A stretch of 64,000 nucleotides of DNA, from contig JBBEBP010000018.1 of the NCBI GenBank assembly GCA_040882255.1, forward strand, positions 23,504 to 87,503. Direction: 5' to 3'. Source of the DNA: PWQG01 sp040882255. Lineage in GTDB: Bacteria; Pseudomonadota; Gammaproteobacteria; Pseudomonadales; Pseudohongiellaceae. Made by a program: the position numbers and the translations under genes. The notes beneath the pieces are model-generated. The model was not told the origin of the DNA, searched no databases, and saw only the letters and a program-made list of their open reading frames with translations. Numbering within the stretch: position 1 is the first letter of the stretch; every line of letters begins with the position of its first letter. This document shows, piece after piece, positions 1-8,253 of this stretch.

Positions 1-1
1 T

Positions 2-130
2 GAAGTCCATCCACGGCAAGCCTGGGATCTGGCCGGGGAGGAGTTGCAGCGGCAAGGGATAGCGCTTTCCCGGAAGCAGCAGGAGTTTGCACTACAGTTC
101 GGGGAGCAGGGTGGGCGCTATTGGCAGTGA
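2..130 (+). CDS. 3' end of an unidentified gene (cut by window edge)
   Basis: An open frame enters from the left edge and stops with TGA at 128-130, leaving 42 visible codons. The visible part is polar and rich in Gln, Glu and Arg (for example RQGIALSRKQQEF) and ends in GGRYWQ. No motif identifies the family. It has no neighbour on the same strand within 1.2 kb. The frame could be a gene tail or chance, since only the C-terminus is visible. Confidence 0.4.
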   Translation, partial: EVHPRQAWDLAGEELQRQGIALSRKQQEFALQFGEQGGRYWQ

Positions 131-183
131 CCCTGTATCTTACCCTTGAGTCGACTGAAAGACGTACTGTGGATCAGCCGTGC

Positions 184-264
184 CTAGCGCTCCTCGGAAT
201 ACTTTTTGGCAATTGTCATGCTTTTGATGGTCTGCTGATAGGCTCGCTCGAATGCGGTAGTCAT
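184..264 (-). CDS. 26-residue ORF with strong ribosome binding site
   Basis: An ATG at 264 is preceded by AGGAGG a few bases upstream and opens a 26-codon frame (MTTAFERAYQQTIKSM...) ending in TAG. The peptide is short, charged and without recognisable motif. The good Shine-Dalgarno sequence suggests that it is a real small gene or the preserved start of a truncated one, possibly an antitoxin-like gene given the neighbourhood. That origin is inference. Confidence 0.3.
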   Translation of the reverse strand: MTTAFERAYQQTIKSMTIAKKYSEER

Positions 265-346
265 GGTCCTCCTGTGACCTCGATGTTATTGTGTTAAGGC
301 AAGCTGATTGTAGCGCCACATGCGAGTGTTCACCATGCGCTGTCCG

Positions 347-1027
347 TCAGGCGACCAAGCCAAGCTCTTCCAGTCTGATAGCCATGGATGAGGGCGAGAC
401 GCGGAATGTCCGGGCAAGAGAAGGAAACGCCACCCCGTTGAATCGTTGGCAGTTAGCCAGTGTCATTGTGATTTCTTTCGCAGCGTTTGTCCCGAGCAGA
501 GACCCTGGGTCGGCAGGGCATAAATGAATCGCCACAGCATCATTAATTGGTAGAGGGCTGGTAGTGAAGCGGGCCTCGAATTGACTTTTCAACAAGTTAG
601 GAGGCATCCAGAAACAGGCACTGAAGTAGTCTGCTTCTGCCTCAATCCGGGGGCGAGACCGGGGTTTTGACGATAACCCGGAAAGCGGTCTGTCCCGGTG
701 AGCTACTGCCTGAGGGTGCAGTTCGAAGTGCCCGAACTCGTGTGCGGCTGTAAATCGTTGCTCTACTTCAGAGAAGCGGGTGGAAACACGGACAATACGG
801 TCATTTCTTTCCAGCAGGCCTGCCACTTCGAACCGCTCACGGCCATTGCCGAACCGCCCCAGACTATCTGCCTCCTCATACTGTAATCCGAGTACGTAGG
901 CGGCAATGGCTTGATCCAGCATTTCAAGCGGGTTCTCCGGTGGGTTCCCGTTCCAGAGAGTCTGCCGATATTTCCAGATTTCGCGGTTGAGCCGGTATGC
1001 CGAGTCAGCAATAGATTCACTGTTCAT
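347..1027 (-). CDS. ImmA/IrrE-type metallo-endopeptidase
   Basis: This is a 226-residue protein with the zinc-peptidase motif HEFGH at residues 96-100 and a downstream acidic stretch EAEADYFSACFWMP (about 129-142), the usual third ligand and helix of the ImmA/IrrE (DUF955) family. Family members cleave XRE-type repressors or act in toxin-antitoxin and mobile-element regulation, in the cytoplasm. I chose the ATG at 1027 because the frame upstream of it is low-complexity AT-rich DNA that does not look coding. No XRE partner is fused or adjacent, which is unusual because ImmA proteins normally travel with a repressor substrate. An AT-rich palindromic tract lies directly upstream. Substrate unknown. 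Confidence 0.8.
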   Translation of the reverse strand: MNSESIADSAYRLNREIWKYRQTLWNGNPPENPLEMLDQAIAAYVLGLQYEEADSLGRFGNGRERFEVAGLLERNDRIVRVSTRFSEVEQRFTAAHEFGHFELHPQAVAHRDRPLSGLSSKPRSRPRIEAEADYFSACFWMPPNLLKSQFEARFTTSPLPINDAVAIHLCPADPGSLLGTNAAKEITMTLANCQRFNGVAFPSLARTFRVSPSSMAIRLEELGLVA

Positions 1028-1038
1028 GAGCTGCAGCC

Positions 1039-1079
1039 CTATATATAGGTGTATTTTTTTAATATATATCAATATATAG
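1039..1079 (-). promoter_or_regulatory. AT-rich palindromic tract upstream of the ImmA gene
   Basis: The 41 bp just upstream of the ImmA-family start contain a self-palindromic CTATATATAG at 1039-1048 and further ATATATAT runs ending in ATATATAG. This could be the promoter and operator of the gene. It could also be simple AT-rich sequence; no clear -35/-10 pair was assigned. Confidence 0.3.
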
Positions 1080-1352
1080 TGTTTTGCAAGAGTTTCAGCG
1101 GAATCTAAATGCCGCAATACTGCTCGCTGGCACCGGCTTCCTGTTGCTCCGGCTGGCCACCAGTGGCCGAACGTCTGCTCCCGCCACTGCCATCCCCGCC
1201 TGGAACTCAAACCTCGCGTATTGATTGATGCTGAAGAACGCACGAGTCATCACTATATGCCCGGAAACCAGTCCTGAAGCTGGACGAATGTTATAAAACG
1301 CACTACCGGTCTGATGGGTCCAATTGCAACGATGAATCTCTGGAGAGGATTG

Positions 1353-1521
1353 ATGACGCGTTGTGTTGTGTGTGAATCCACCGATTCGTACCAACGATGC
1401 GGCGGTCGTGGCCGCCAAACGCCAGTCGGACGGTTAGTTGACGCCGACAGCGATTCGTCGTGCCCGTGAAGTGCTTGATCTCAGCCAGGAAGCGGCTCCA
1501 GGAGCCGTCTGCCTTTACTGA
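1353..1521 (+). pseudogene. decayed MqsA-like antitoxin remnant
   Basis: An ATG at 1353 with GGAGAGG just upstream opens a short frame reading MTRCVVCES, a CxxC start like the zinc-binding end of MqsA-type antitoxins. In another frame from about 1396 the DNA reads AAVVAAKRQSDG, a TAG stop at 1435, then LTPTAIRRAREVLDLSQEAA. This resembles the linker and HTH start of MqsA-family proteins (AAKR..GLLTP..IR..RE.L.LSQ..A). Stop, frame change and loss of the rest of the HTH mark a broken gene. The whole 1028-1610 interval otherwise holds nothing recognisable; no MqsR toxin was found. Confidence 0.45.
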
Positions 1522-1610
1522 CGGCAAGGGGAGAGATCCCCAGTGAGATTGGCACAATACGCTCATTGAGTGTATAGTTTGGTGTAAAGTCGTGGGGCGG
1601 CGTTATAATT

Positions 1611-2414
1611 GTGGAAAGTGCTGAGAAATACCCGAAACTGCAAAGACAGCCACTGACCCTGGTGCTGGCGGAGTTCCGCTTTGTGCCGGCACGTCGTTCC
1701 ATTGAGTCCCTGTACCACTTGAAACAGGCCATGGAGGCGGCTTTCGGATCGGTTCAGGAGTTCATCACCCGAGCCGTCGAAACGCTGCCGGATGGCCAGC
1801 AGCGAGAGACGGCAGGTTGGGGTTTCCTCTCACGCGACGATGCGCGCGGTGGCGTGCTGTTGGTGGAGCCCGCCCGGGTCATTTACCTGACCACACAGTA
1901 CCCCCGATTTCCTGATTTTTCCGCGCGATGCGCTGAGGCAATCACTCTGGTGGAGGACACGTTGGCACCCGAGCAGCTGTTCCGGGTGGGGCTGCGCTAC
2001 AATGATGTCGTGATTCCGGGGCGCGACGAGGAACTGGCCGACTATCTGGTTCCCGGCCTGCTGCCGGCTGCGACGCTGGCAGATGACCAGGTACAGTGCA
2101 CCGGCCATCGGGTAGAATCGCGCCTGGATACAGAAGCGGGAGGCTTGATGGTGCGGGCCCATGTCGGACTGAACGGCCTGGCCGTGATGCCGGACATCAA
2201 TGAAGTGTTCCGGCCCGAGCTGGCCGTGGATGTGCCCGTGGATCGTATGACGGCGGTGCTCGACTTCGATCATTTCTGGGCAGTGGCGCCCGAGGCGGGT
2301 GAAGCGTTCAACGGTGATAACGCACTGGATCGCCTCAAGACGCTGCACGAACCGGCCAGAGAGGCGTTCTGGCGTGTGACCACCGATTATGCAAGGGAGA
2401 GAAAATGGTCATGA
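1611..2414 (+). CDS. TIGR04255 family protein
   Basis: The 267-residue protein opens with YPKLQRQPLTLVLAEFRF, the usual start of the sporadically distributed TIGR04255 family, and carries the LFRVGLRYNDVV segment typical of it. The family has no established biochemical role; members are often found in variable genome regions. The start is a GTG at 1611, supported by the N-terminal match; a TATAAT-like hexamer ends 2 bp before it, so transcription must start further upstream or the mRNA is nearly leaderless. Its 3' end overlaps the next gene by 10 nt, so the two are probably translated together. Function unknown. Confidence 0.7.
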   Translation: MESAEKYPKLQRQPLTLVLAEFRFVPARRSIESLYHLKQAMEAAFGSVQEFITRAVETLPDGQQRETAGWGFLSRDDARGGVLLVEPARVIYLTTQYPRFPDFSARCAEAITLVEDTLAPEQLFRVGLRYNDVVIPGRDEELADYLVPGLLPAATLADDQVQCTGHRVESRLDTEAGGLMVRAHVGLNGLAVMPDINEVFRPELAVDVPVDRMTAVLDFDHFWAVAPEAGEAFNGDNALDRLKTLHEPAREAFWRVTTDYARERKWS

Positions 2415-2965
2415 TGAACCCGGAAGCCACTGTTCACGATGAACGCGCTCCTGTGCCGACGATGTGGCAGGACACCGAGAGTCTGTGTGTAGACCCCACT
2501 GGTGGAGCGCCGGGGCCCTTTTTCTCTGACATCACGGGCGGGAGCCTTCCGCTGCGCACGCCTTCGAATCCGTTCGCTGGACTCACGGCGCTGCCCGCTC
2601 GTCAACATGCCCTGTCCGTGCCGCGAATGCTGCACACGGTCTCCGAAACGTTTGCACTGAATCGCAGTCAGTTGGCGGAGGCCTGTGGCGTGACCCGGCG
2701 TGGTCTGTACGACTGGCTGGAAGGGGTGTTGCCGGGCAGGGAACGAATGGAACGGATTGCCGGCTTGTATCGAGCGGCACTGGACTGGAAGCGCTCGGGA
2801 TTTCCCAATGATGTGCAGCCCTTGTTGAAGTCTCCCGTTCTGGGCCAGCAGAGCCTGTTTGATCTGTTGTGTGAAGATCCGTTGCCGCTGGATCGGATCC
2901 ATTTTGCCGGGTCCAGACTGCAATTGCGTGAAGCGCCTGAGGATCTGGAGGATCCGTTTCTTTGA
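2405..2965 (+). CDS. helix-turn-helix protein coupled to the TIGR04255 protein
   Basis: The 186-residue protein has a polar, Pro/Gly-rich N-terminal half and a helix-turn-helix at about residues 76-125 with the signature SQLAEACGVTRRGLYDWLEG, close to antitoxin/XRE-like DNA-binding folds. The gene starts inside the end of the TIGR04255 gene, which argues for a two-protein module in which this is the DNA-binding or regulatory member. The C-terminal part (from about 135) is acidic and without recognised motif. Whether it represses its own operon is inference. Confidence 0.65.
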   Translation: MVMMNPEATVHDERAPVPTMWQDTESLCVDPTGGAPGPFFSDITGGSLPLRTPSNPFAGLTALPARQHALSVPRMLHTVSETFALNRSQLAEACGVTRRGLYDWLEGVLPGRERMERIAGLYRAALDWKRSGFPNDVQPLLKSPVLGQQSLFDLLCEDPLPLDRIHFAGSRLQLREAPEDLEDPFL

Positions 2966-3153
2966 CCGGTGGGTACCATGGACGATACAGGATCACGCAT
3001 TGCAGGACAGGGATGGAAGTGGAGGTACGGGTCAGACTGGAATCCGGGATGCCGTATGCGACTGTGAATCGCATGACCCGATTTCCCCTTGAGTATCTGT
3101 CTCTGCGTGGTCATCCTCCGGATCCTATGCCACGTGAGCTTTTACCCTGGTAA
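2962..3153 (+). CDS. small hypothetical protein (third gene of the TIGR04255 cluster)
   Basis: A 63-residue frame starts at a TTG that overlaps the stop of the HTH gene in the arrangement TTGA; an internal ATG at 3013 would give 46 residues. The sequence contains MEVEVRVRLESGMPYATV and ends with PMPRELLPW. No family recognised. The start overlap suggests translational coupling to the two genes before it. Confidence 0.4.
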   Translation: MTGGYHGRYRITHCRTGMEVEVRVRLESGMPYATVNRMTRFPLEYLSLRGHPPDPMPRELLPW

Positions 3154-3209
3154 CCATAAGGGGCTGAACTTCTGCCGCGCTGCGCTCGCTGCGCCATGAT
3201 CCGCAGCGG

Positions 3210-3323
3210 ATGCAGCAGTACCGGGAGAAAGGGCCGGAGGCGGCCCAAGGGTATGACCGGAAGGTGCTGGCGGGGAGGATGCTGGAGGTGGTTGAGATGG
3301 CGGCAAGTCGGAAATCACCGTGA
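3210..3323 (+). CDS. 37-residue ORF, possible gene fragment
   Basis: An open frame reading MQQYREKGPEAAQGYDRKV and ending VVEMAASRKSP looks like natural amphipathic protein rather than random sequence. It is open upstream to 3168 without a better start codon. It could be the surviving C-terminal end of a lost gene between the TIGR04255 cluster and the ATPase gene. No family recognised. Confidence 0.25.
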   Translation: MQQYREKGPEAAQGYDRKVLAGRMLEVVEMAASRKSP

Positions 3324-3424
3324 CAGAGGCCTCGCTCAACCGATTGTTCGAGGGCTGTTGAAATTGGACATAAAGCGATAATATGGCATAAAATTGCAAA
3401 AAGACACTTTAAATCGGTTTCAAT

Positions 3425-4705
3425 ATGTTGATTGAGTTCTCGGTTGCCAATTTTCGCTCCATCAGGAACGAAGTCCGCTTCAGTATGGTGGCCGGCTCGG
3501 GTAAGGAGCTGTGGGAGACCAATGTTGCTATCCCGGATACCGTCCGACCTACCAGGGCCTTGCCGCTGGTTCGCTCGGCAGCCCTCTATGGTCCCAATGC
3601 TGGAGGTAAATCAAATCTGATTCGGGCGTTGTCCGAGATGAAGCACTTCGTCACCACTTCCAACCAGCAACTGGATGAAATTCCGGTGACTCCTTTCCGT
3701 TTCAGTAAAGCTACAGTACGCGAGCCTTGTGTGTTCGAGGTGCTGATACACCATGGAAACGTCCGTTATCAATACGGCTTCGCGGCGACTCGGGGAGAAG
3801 TACATGAGGAATGGTTATTTGCTTTTCCCAAAGGGCGGGCGCAGACCTGGTTCCACAGGGAATTGAATCCGGACACCGGTGAGCATGAATACCAGTTTGG
3901 CGACAAACTGACCGGGGATAAGGATGTCTGGCGCCGGGCCACGCGCCCCAATGCCTTGTTTCTTTCCACGGCAGTGCAGCTCAATAGCAAGCAGTTGCAG
4001 CCGGTCTTCGACTGGTTCGCCCAGAAACTTCATATTGTCGGTGTTGGCGGGTTGATGCCACATTTTTCCATGCAATGGTGTCAGGATAACCGAAAGGAAC
4101 GGGTACTGGAGTTTCTGAAGGCAGCCGATTTTGCGATTTCAGACCTGCAGGTCGAGGAGGAAGACTTCTCTAGTGAAGCTATTCCCACAGACGTGCCTGC
4201 TGAGATCCGTAGCTTCCTTTCTCGCGAATTCAAGGACAAAAAGCAGCTCCGGTTGTATACATCACACCAGAGTGACTCAGGGGATGCTGTCCAGCTTGAA
4301 CTGGGCGAGGAGTCCGATGGAACGCAGAAGATGTTCAGTTTCGCAGGCCCGTGGCTGGATTCGCTGGAGAAAGGCAATGTGCTGTTCATCGATGAACTGC
4401 ATGATAATCTCCATCCGCTCCTGGTGCGCTTTCTGGTCGGGTTGTTTCATTCCCCGACAACGAACCGGAATAATGCGCAATTGGTGTTCTCCACGCATGA
4501 GACATCTATCCTGAACCAGGAAATATTCCGACGCGACCAGATCTGGTTCTGTGAGCGGGATGATTCGCAGAGTACGCGCCTGTATCCATTGAGCGAGTTC
4601 AGTCCGAGGAAAGGAGTCGAGAATCTGGAACGGTCTTACCTCGCCGGCCGCTACGGCGCATTGCCGTTATTGCATGAGTTGAAAGACCGGTTTGCCGAGG
4701 CGTGA
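3425..4705 (+). CDS. RloA-like AAA/ABC-type ATPase
   Basis: A 426-residue ATPase of the AAA_15/AAA_21 (OLD/RloA-like) kind. It starts with the typical MLIEFSVANFRSI, has Walker A GPNAGGKS at 56-63, Walker B VLFIDELHDNLHP near 319-331 and a switch histidine in FSTHETS near 355-361. Such ATPases pair with a nuclease or TOPRIM-like partner in anti-phage modules. Here the next gene encodes an RloB-family protein whose start lies close to or inside the end of this gene. Both are probably one operon. A defence role is inferred from family and gene pairing. Confidence 0.8.
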   Translation: MLIEFSVANFRSIRNEVRFSMVAGSGKELWETNVAIPDTVRPTRALPLVRSAALYGPNAGGKSNLIRALSEMKHFVTTSNQQLDEIPVTPFRFSKATVREPCVFEVLIHHGNVRYQYGFAATRGEVHEEWLFAFPKGRAQTWFHRELNPDTGEHEYQFGDKLTGDKDVWRRATRPNALFLSTAVQLNSKQLQPVFDWFAQKLHIVGVGGLMPHFSMQWCQDNRKERVLEFLKAADFAISDLQVEEEDFSSEAIPTDVPAEIRSFLSREFKDKKQLRLYTSHQSDSGDAVQLELGEESDGTQKMFSFAGPWLDSLEKGNVLFIDELHDNLHPLLVRFLVGLFHSPTTNRNNAQLVFSTHETSILNQEIFRRDQIWFCERDDSQSTRLYPLSEFSPRKGVENLERSYLAGRYGALPLLHELKDRFAEA

Positions 4706-4724
4706 TCCACGGACGGAGGGTGAT

Positions 4725-5369
4725 GTGGCAAGGAGAAAGCCTAAAGGGGCACAGCAGCTACAACGCAGGCAGCCACTGCGGGAACCTTATGACCGGGTGC
4801 TGATTGTGTGTGAAGGCACGGTTACCGAGCCCGCCTATTTTCGTGGAATGAAAGAGCATTATGGTCTGAGTACGGCGAATATTGCCATAACGCCCGCCAG
4901 CGGGCAGGATCCGTCGACTGTGGTTCGTCATGCCCGTCGTCTGGCGGACGATGAGAGGAAATTGGGAGAAAAATTCGATCGGGTGTATTGCGTGTTCGAC
5001 CGTGATGAGCACGCGAACTTTGAGGGAGCATCCGAGCAGATCAGGGCTTCGGGATTCTGCAGCGCACGTTCCTGGCCGTGTTTCGAGTACTGGCTGTTAC
5101 TGCATTATGAGTATCGCAGGAACCCGTTTTTAGCTGGCGGCGACAAGACAGCTGCGCAACATTGCACTACTGCGTTGGTTCGCAAGATGCCAGCCTATAC
5201 CAAAGGAGCGCAAGGCGTCTTTCAGAAACTGCAAGGTAGGCTGGACGATGCACTGAATCGGGCTGAACGTGCCCGCCGTGACGCAGAGGCAACCGGCTCG
5301 GACAATCCTTCAACGGAAGTTCATTCTCTGGTGGAATATCTGCGGAATATCAAGCGGCGGGGGAACTGA
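4725..5369 (+). CDS. RloB family TOPRIM-like protein
   Basis: A basic protein with an acidic TOPRIM-like core: LIVCEGTVTEPAYF near residues 25-38 (Glu), VYCVFDRDEH near 86-95 (Asp-x-Asp), and the following SWPCFEYWLLLH motif typical of RloB. The GTG at 4725 is preferred because GGAGGG lies just before it; a TTG at 4692 overlapping the ATPase stop by 14 nt is the alternative and would add 11 residues. RloB proteins are linked with RloA ATPases and restriction-type loci and are thought to be nuclease-like effectors. Activity here is inferred. Confidence 0.75.
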   Translation: MARRKPKGAQQLQRRQPLREPYDRVLIVCEGTVTEPAYFRGMKEHYGLSTANIAITPASGQDPSTVVRHARRLADDERKLGEKFDRVYCVFDRDEHANFEGASEQIRASGFCSARSWPCFEYWLLLHYEYRRNPFLAGGDKTAAQHCTTALVRKMPAYTKGAQGVFQKLQGRLDDALNRAERARRDAEATGSDNPSTEVHSLVEYLRNIKRRGN

Positions 5370-5467
5370 ATCTGCCGGAATCTGCAATACCGCTGTCTGC
5401 GGTGCTGGCGACTTGGATGCCGTCATCCCGAAATATTGAAATATCACCTTTCAAACGGAACTCATTT

Positions 5468-6772
5468 ATGACTGATACACCCCGCATCGCCATCATCGGC
5501 CTCGGCTACGTAGGCCTCCCCCTCTGTGTCGAGTTCGCCCGCCAGTACCCCACCGTCGGCTTCGACATCTCCACCAGCCGCATCGACGAACTCCAACGCG
5601 GCCACGACCGCACCCGCGAAGTCAGCAGCGACGAGCTGCAGGCCATCACGGCCGACTCCGGCGTGCGATTCACCACCGCCCCGGACGACATCGCCGACTG
5701 CAACATCTACATCGTCACCGTCCCCACCCCCATCGACCGCCACCGCCGCCCGGACCTGACGCCCCTGCTGTCCGCCTCGGCCAGCGTGGGCAAGGTGCTG
5801 GGCAAGGGCGACATCGTCATCTACGAGTCCACGGTCTACCCCGGCGCGACGGAGGAGGACTGTGTGCCGGTGCTGGAGCGCGAATCCGGCCTGGTCTTCA
5901 ACCGCGACTTCTTCTGCGGCTACTCGCCCGAGCGCATCAACCCCGGCGACAGGCAGCACCGCGTGGCGGACATCGTCAAGGTGACCTCGGGCTCCACGCC
6001 GGACGTGGCCGAGCGGGTCGATGCGCTGTACGCCAGCATCATCACCGCCGGCACGCACAAGGCGCCAAGCATCAGGGTGGCCGAGGCCGCCAAGGTCATC
6101 GAGAACGCCCAGCGCGACATCAACATCGGTTTCGTCAACGAGCTGGCCATGATCTTCAACCGCCTGGGCATCAACACGAAGGACGTACTGGAGGCAGCGG
6201 GTACCAAGTGGAACTTCCTGCCGTTCCGCCCCGGCCTGGTGGGCGGGCACTGCATCGGCGTGGACCCGTACTACCTCACGCAGAAGGCCCAGGAGATCGG
6301 CTACAACCCGGAGATCATCCTGGCCGGGCGGCGCATCAACGACAACATGGGCATCTACGTGGCCAACCAGGTGGTCAAGCTGATGATCGACCGCAGTCAC
6401 TGCATCAAGGGCTCGCGCGTGCTGGTGCTGGGCATCACCTTCAAGGAGAATTGCCCGGATATCCGCAACTCCCGCGTCATCGACGTGATCCGCGAACTGC
6501 AGGACTTTGGCTGCGAGGTGGACGTGCACGACCCCTGGGCGGACGCGGGCGAGGTGCAGGAGGAATACGGCGTGACGCTGCTGCCTGCTGGCGGCGCTGC
6601 TGACGATCTCGCCGGCGGCACGGCTGGCGGCCACCCGGACGTCTCCCCCTACCAGGCGGTGGTGCTGGCGGTGGCGCACCGGGAGTTCCTGGACCTGCCG
6701 TTGAAGGCCGGCGGGGCGCAGGTGGTGTATGACATCAAGTCGGTGTTGGGGGAGAGTGATGGGGGGTTGTAG
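5468..6772 (+). CDS. tviB: UDP-N-acetyl-hexosamine 6-dehydrogenase, TviB/WbpA-like
   Basis: A 434-residue nucleotide-sugar dehydrogenase. It has the Rossmann glycine motif GLGYVGLP at 11-18, the catalytic cysteine in GGHCIGVDPYY (about 262) and the C-terminal domain with LGITFKENCPDIRNSRV. This family oxidises UDP-GlcNAc or UDP-GalNAc to the uronic acid for capsule or O-antigen synthesis. The sequence resembles TviB more than UDP-glucose dehydrogenase. I start at ATG 5468; the upstream extension is non-coding in character. It is unusually rich in C-ending codons compared with its neighbours. The only obvious pathway partner in the window is the epimerase at 62455, 56 kb away. Confidence 0.88.
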   Translation: MTDTPRIAIIGLGYVGLPLCVEFARQYPTVGFDISTSRIDELQRGHDRTREVSSDELQAITADSGVRFTTAPDDIADCNIYIVTVPTPIDRHRRPDLTPLLSASASVGKVLGKGDIVIYESTVYPGATEEDCVPVLERESGLVFNRDFFCGYSPERINPGDRQHRVADIVKVTSGSTPDVAERVDALYASIITAGTHKAPSIRVAEAAKVIENAQRDINIGFVNELAMIFNRLGINTKDVLEAAGTKWNFLPFRPGLVGGHCIGVDPYYLTQKAQEIGYNPEIILAGRRINDNMGIYVANQVVKLMIDRSHCIKGSRVLVLGITFKENCPDIRNSRVIDVIRELQDFGCEVDVHDPWADAGEVQEEYGVTLLPAGGAADDLAGGTAGGHPDVSPYQAVVLAVAHREFLDLPLKAGGAQVVYDIKSVLGESDGGL

Positions 6773-6802
6773 AGGTAGTAAGCGACAATTATCCTGGCCG
6801 GC

Positions 6803-8023
6803 TCAGCTCCATAGGGATGATAGGGGGGCTGCGGCAAGGCGCTCGCCGAAGGGTACGAAGTCGGTGCTGTCGTACAGCACTACGCCGTAGGCAAATTTGT
6901 CTTGACACGCCTCCGCCAGAGCCTTGAGTCCAGAAAAATCCCTGGATTTAACCGTTGCTGATGCTTTGACCTCGATGCCCACAATCATGCCGTCGTCACG
7001 CTCCAGTACGATGTCCACTTCGCGCATCTGCTGGTCGCGGAAGTGGCAAGGGGTCAGCCGCAGGTCAGAGGCAGTCATCAGCTTCAGAACCTCGGAAAAG
7101 ACAAAGCTTTCGAGAAGAGGACCCAACAGGTCACGGTTGGTTTTCAACCGTTCGAAGGACAGTCCGCGTGTTGTGGCGAGCAGCCCCGAATCGAGGAAGT
7201 GTAACTTGGGAGTCTTGACGATTCGCTTGAGTGTATTGGTATACCAGGGTTGCAAGGTCGACACGAGAAATATTTGTTCCAATAGCGCGACATAGCGTTG
7301 CGCGGTTTTATGGCTCACGTTGATACCGGAGCCGAGCTGTGAGTAATTGACCAGCTGACCTGAATGCTCGGCAAGAAACCGGACGAACTTCGGGAGCGAC
7401 TGCAGTTTTTCAATGTTGCCGATATCTCTGAGGTCGCGAGTCAGGATGGACGTAAGATAGGATCGTGCCCAGTCCTGCCGGCGCCGTTCACTCTTACGGC
7501 TGATCGCTTCGGGAAAGCCACCGAGCAGAGCAAGGTGTATGAGTTGGTCGCCCAGAATGGCATCCCGGTCTTCCTGTAGTTTGCCGCTGAACAGTCGCTC
7601 CAGAAAGGTCGGGGGCTTACCGGCAATCTCGGCGCGGGCGAGCGGGAGCATGTGCAGGGTCTCCATCCGACCGGCCAGACTGTCGGCAATTCGAGGCAGG
7701 GTCAGTACGTTGGCTGAGCCGGTCAACAGGAAACGGCCGGGTCGGTAATCCTCGTCCACCGTTTTCTTGATCGCCAGCAACAGGGCAGGGGCCCGCTGGA
7801 TCTCGTCGATGATGGCGCGGTCCAGGCCGCGGATGAAGCCGATCGGGTCGGATTGGGCTGCATCCAGGACCGTCTGGTCATCAAGGGTGATATAGGTTCG
7901 GCCTGCTTCTGCCATTTTTCGCACCAGCGTGGTCTTGCCCGCCCGCCGTGGTCCTACGATCAGGACAACCGGGGTGTCTGAGAGGGCTTCTTCTATCCGA
8001 TGCTCCACAAACCGGTCGTACAT
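6803..8023 (-). CDS. ATPase with DUF4143 (AAA_14 family)
   Basis: A 406-residue protein with Walker A GPRRAGKTT at 24-32, Walker B RAIIDEIQ at 69-76, an arginine-rich sensor region and a C-terminal restriction-endonuclease-like DUF4143 segment (EVDIVLERDDGMIVGIEVKAS, residues cut here to the core EVDIVLE and GIEVKAS). The start ATG 8023 has GGAGG 5 bp upstream. The family is common in bacteria and archaea, often as variable singletons; the function is not established. It is convergent with the dehydrogenase gene (30 bp apart) and divergent from hipB. Four 22-bp direct repeats lie directly upstream. Confidence 0.8.
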   Translation of the reverse strand: MYDRFVEHRIEEALSDTPVVLIVGPRRAGKTTLVRKMAEAGRTYITLDDQTVLDAAQSDPIGFIRGLDRAIIDEIQRAPALLLAIKKTVDEDYRPGRFLLTGSANVLTLPRIADSLAGRMETLHMLPLARAEIAGKPPTFLERLFSGKLQEDRDAILGDQLIHLALLGGFPEAISRKSERRRQDWARSYLTSILTRDLRDIGNIEKLQSLPKFVRFLAEHSGQLVNYSQLGSGINVSHKTAQRYVALLEQIFLVSTLQPWYTNTLKRIVKTPKLHFLDSGLLATTRGLSFERLKTNRDLLGPLLESFVFSEVLKLMTASDLRLTPCHFRDQQMREVDIVLERDDGMIVGIEVKASATVKSRDFSGLKALAEACQDKFAYGVVLYDSTDFVPFGERLAAAPLSSLWS

Positions 8024-8042
8024 GTTGCCTCCACGAGGTTTG

Positions 8043-8130
8043 ACAATTGGAACTGTACACCATGATATTTGGAATTGTAAACCCTGTTGATTGGAAGATA
8101 GTGGGCTGTCAATTGGGATATATGAGTCAT
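8043..8130. repeat. four tandem 22-bp repeats with TTGGAA core
   Basis: TTGG occurs at 8047, 8069, 8091 and 8113, exactly 22 bp apart; the first three continue as TTGGAA and end with C/A-TG. The array sits between the divergent DUF4143 ATPase and hipB, ending 20 bp from the ATPase start. Two-helical-turn phasing suggests a protein-binding array; decayed tandem repeats are the alternative. Confidence 0.6.
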
Positions 8131-8209
8131 CCACCCGAAATGCCGCGAGAGTGGCGTTCCTGCCTGAATTTGCTTGACGTTTTCCCTGTTTGTCACCAAT
8201 ATGATTCAT

Positions 8210-8242
8210 ATAACGGCTAAATAATATAGTTATGACCGTTAT
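8210..8242 (+). promoter_or_regulatory. inverted repeat upstream of hipB (candidate operator)
   Basis: ATAACGG at 8210-8216 is mirrored by CCGTTAT at 8236-8242, 19 bp apart, ending 11 bp before the hipB start. HipB autorepressors bind inverted repeats of this kind upstream of their operon, so it is a plausible operator. A TTGACG hexamer at 8174-8179 could be a -35 element. Confidence 0.5.
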
Positions 8243-8253
8243 GTAACTCATTT

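Noticed and set aside
5462..6679. 405-codon minus-strand frame opposite the TviB-like gene
   Set aside because: The composition is Val/Asp/His-rich antisense of a strongly C-ended coding gene; no recognised domain.
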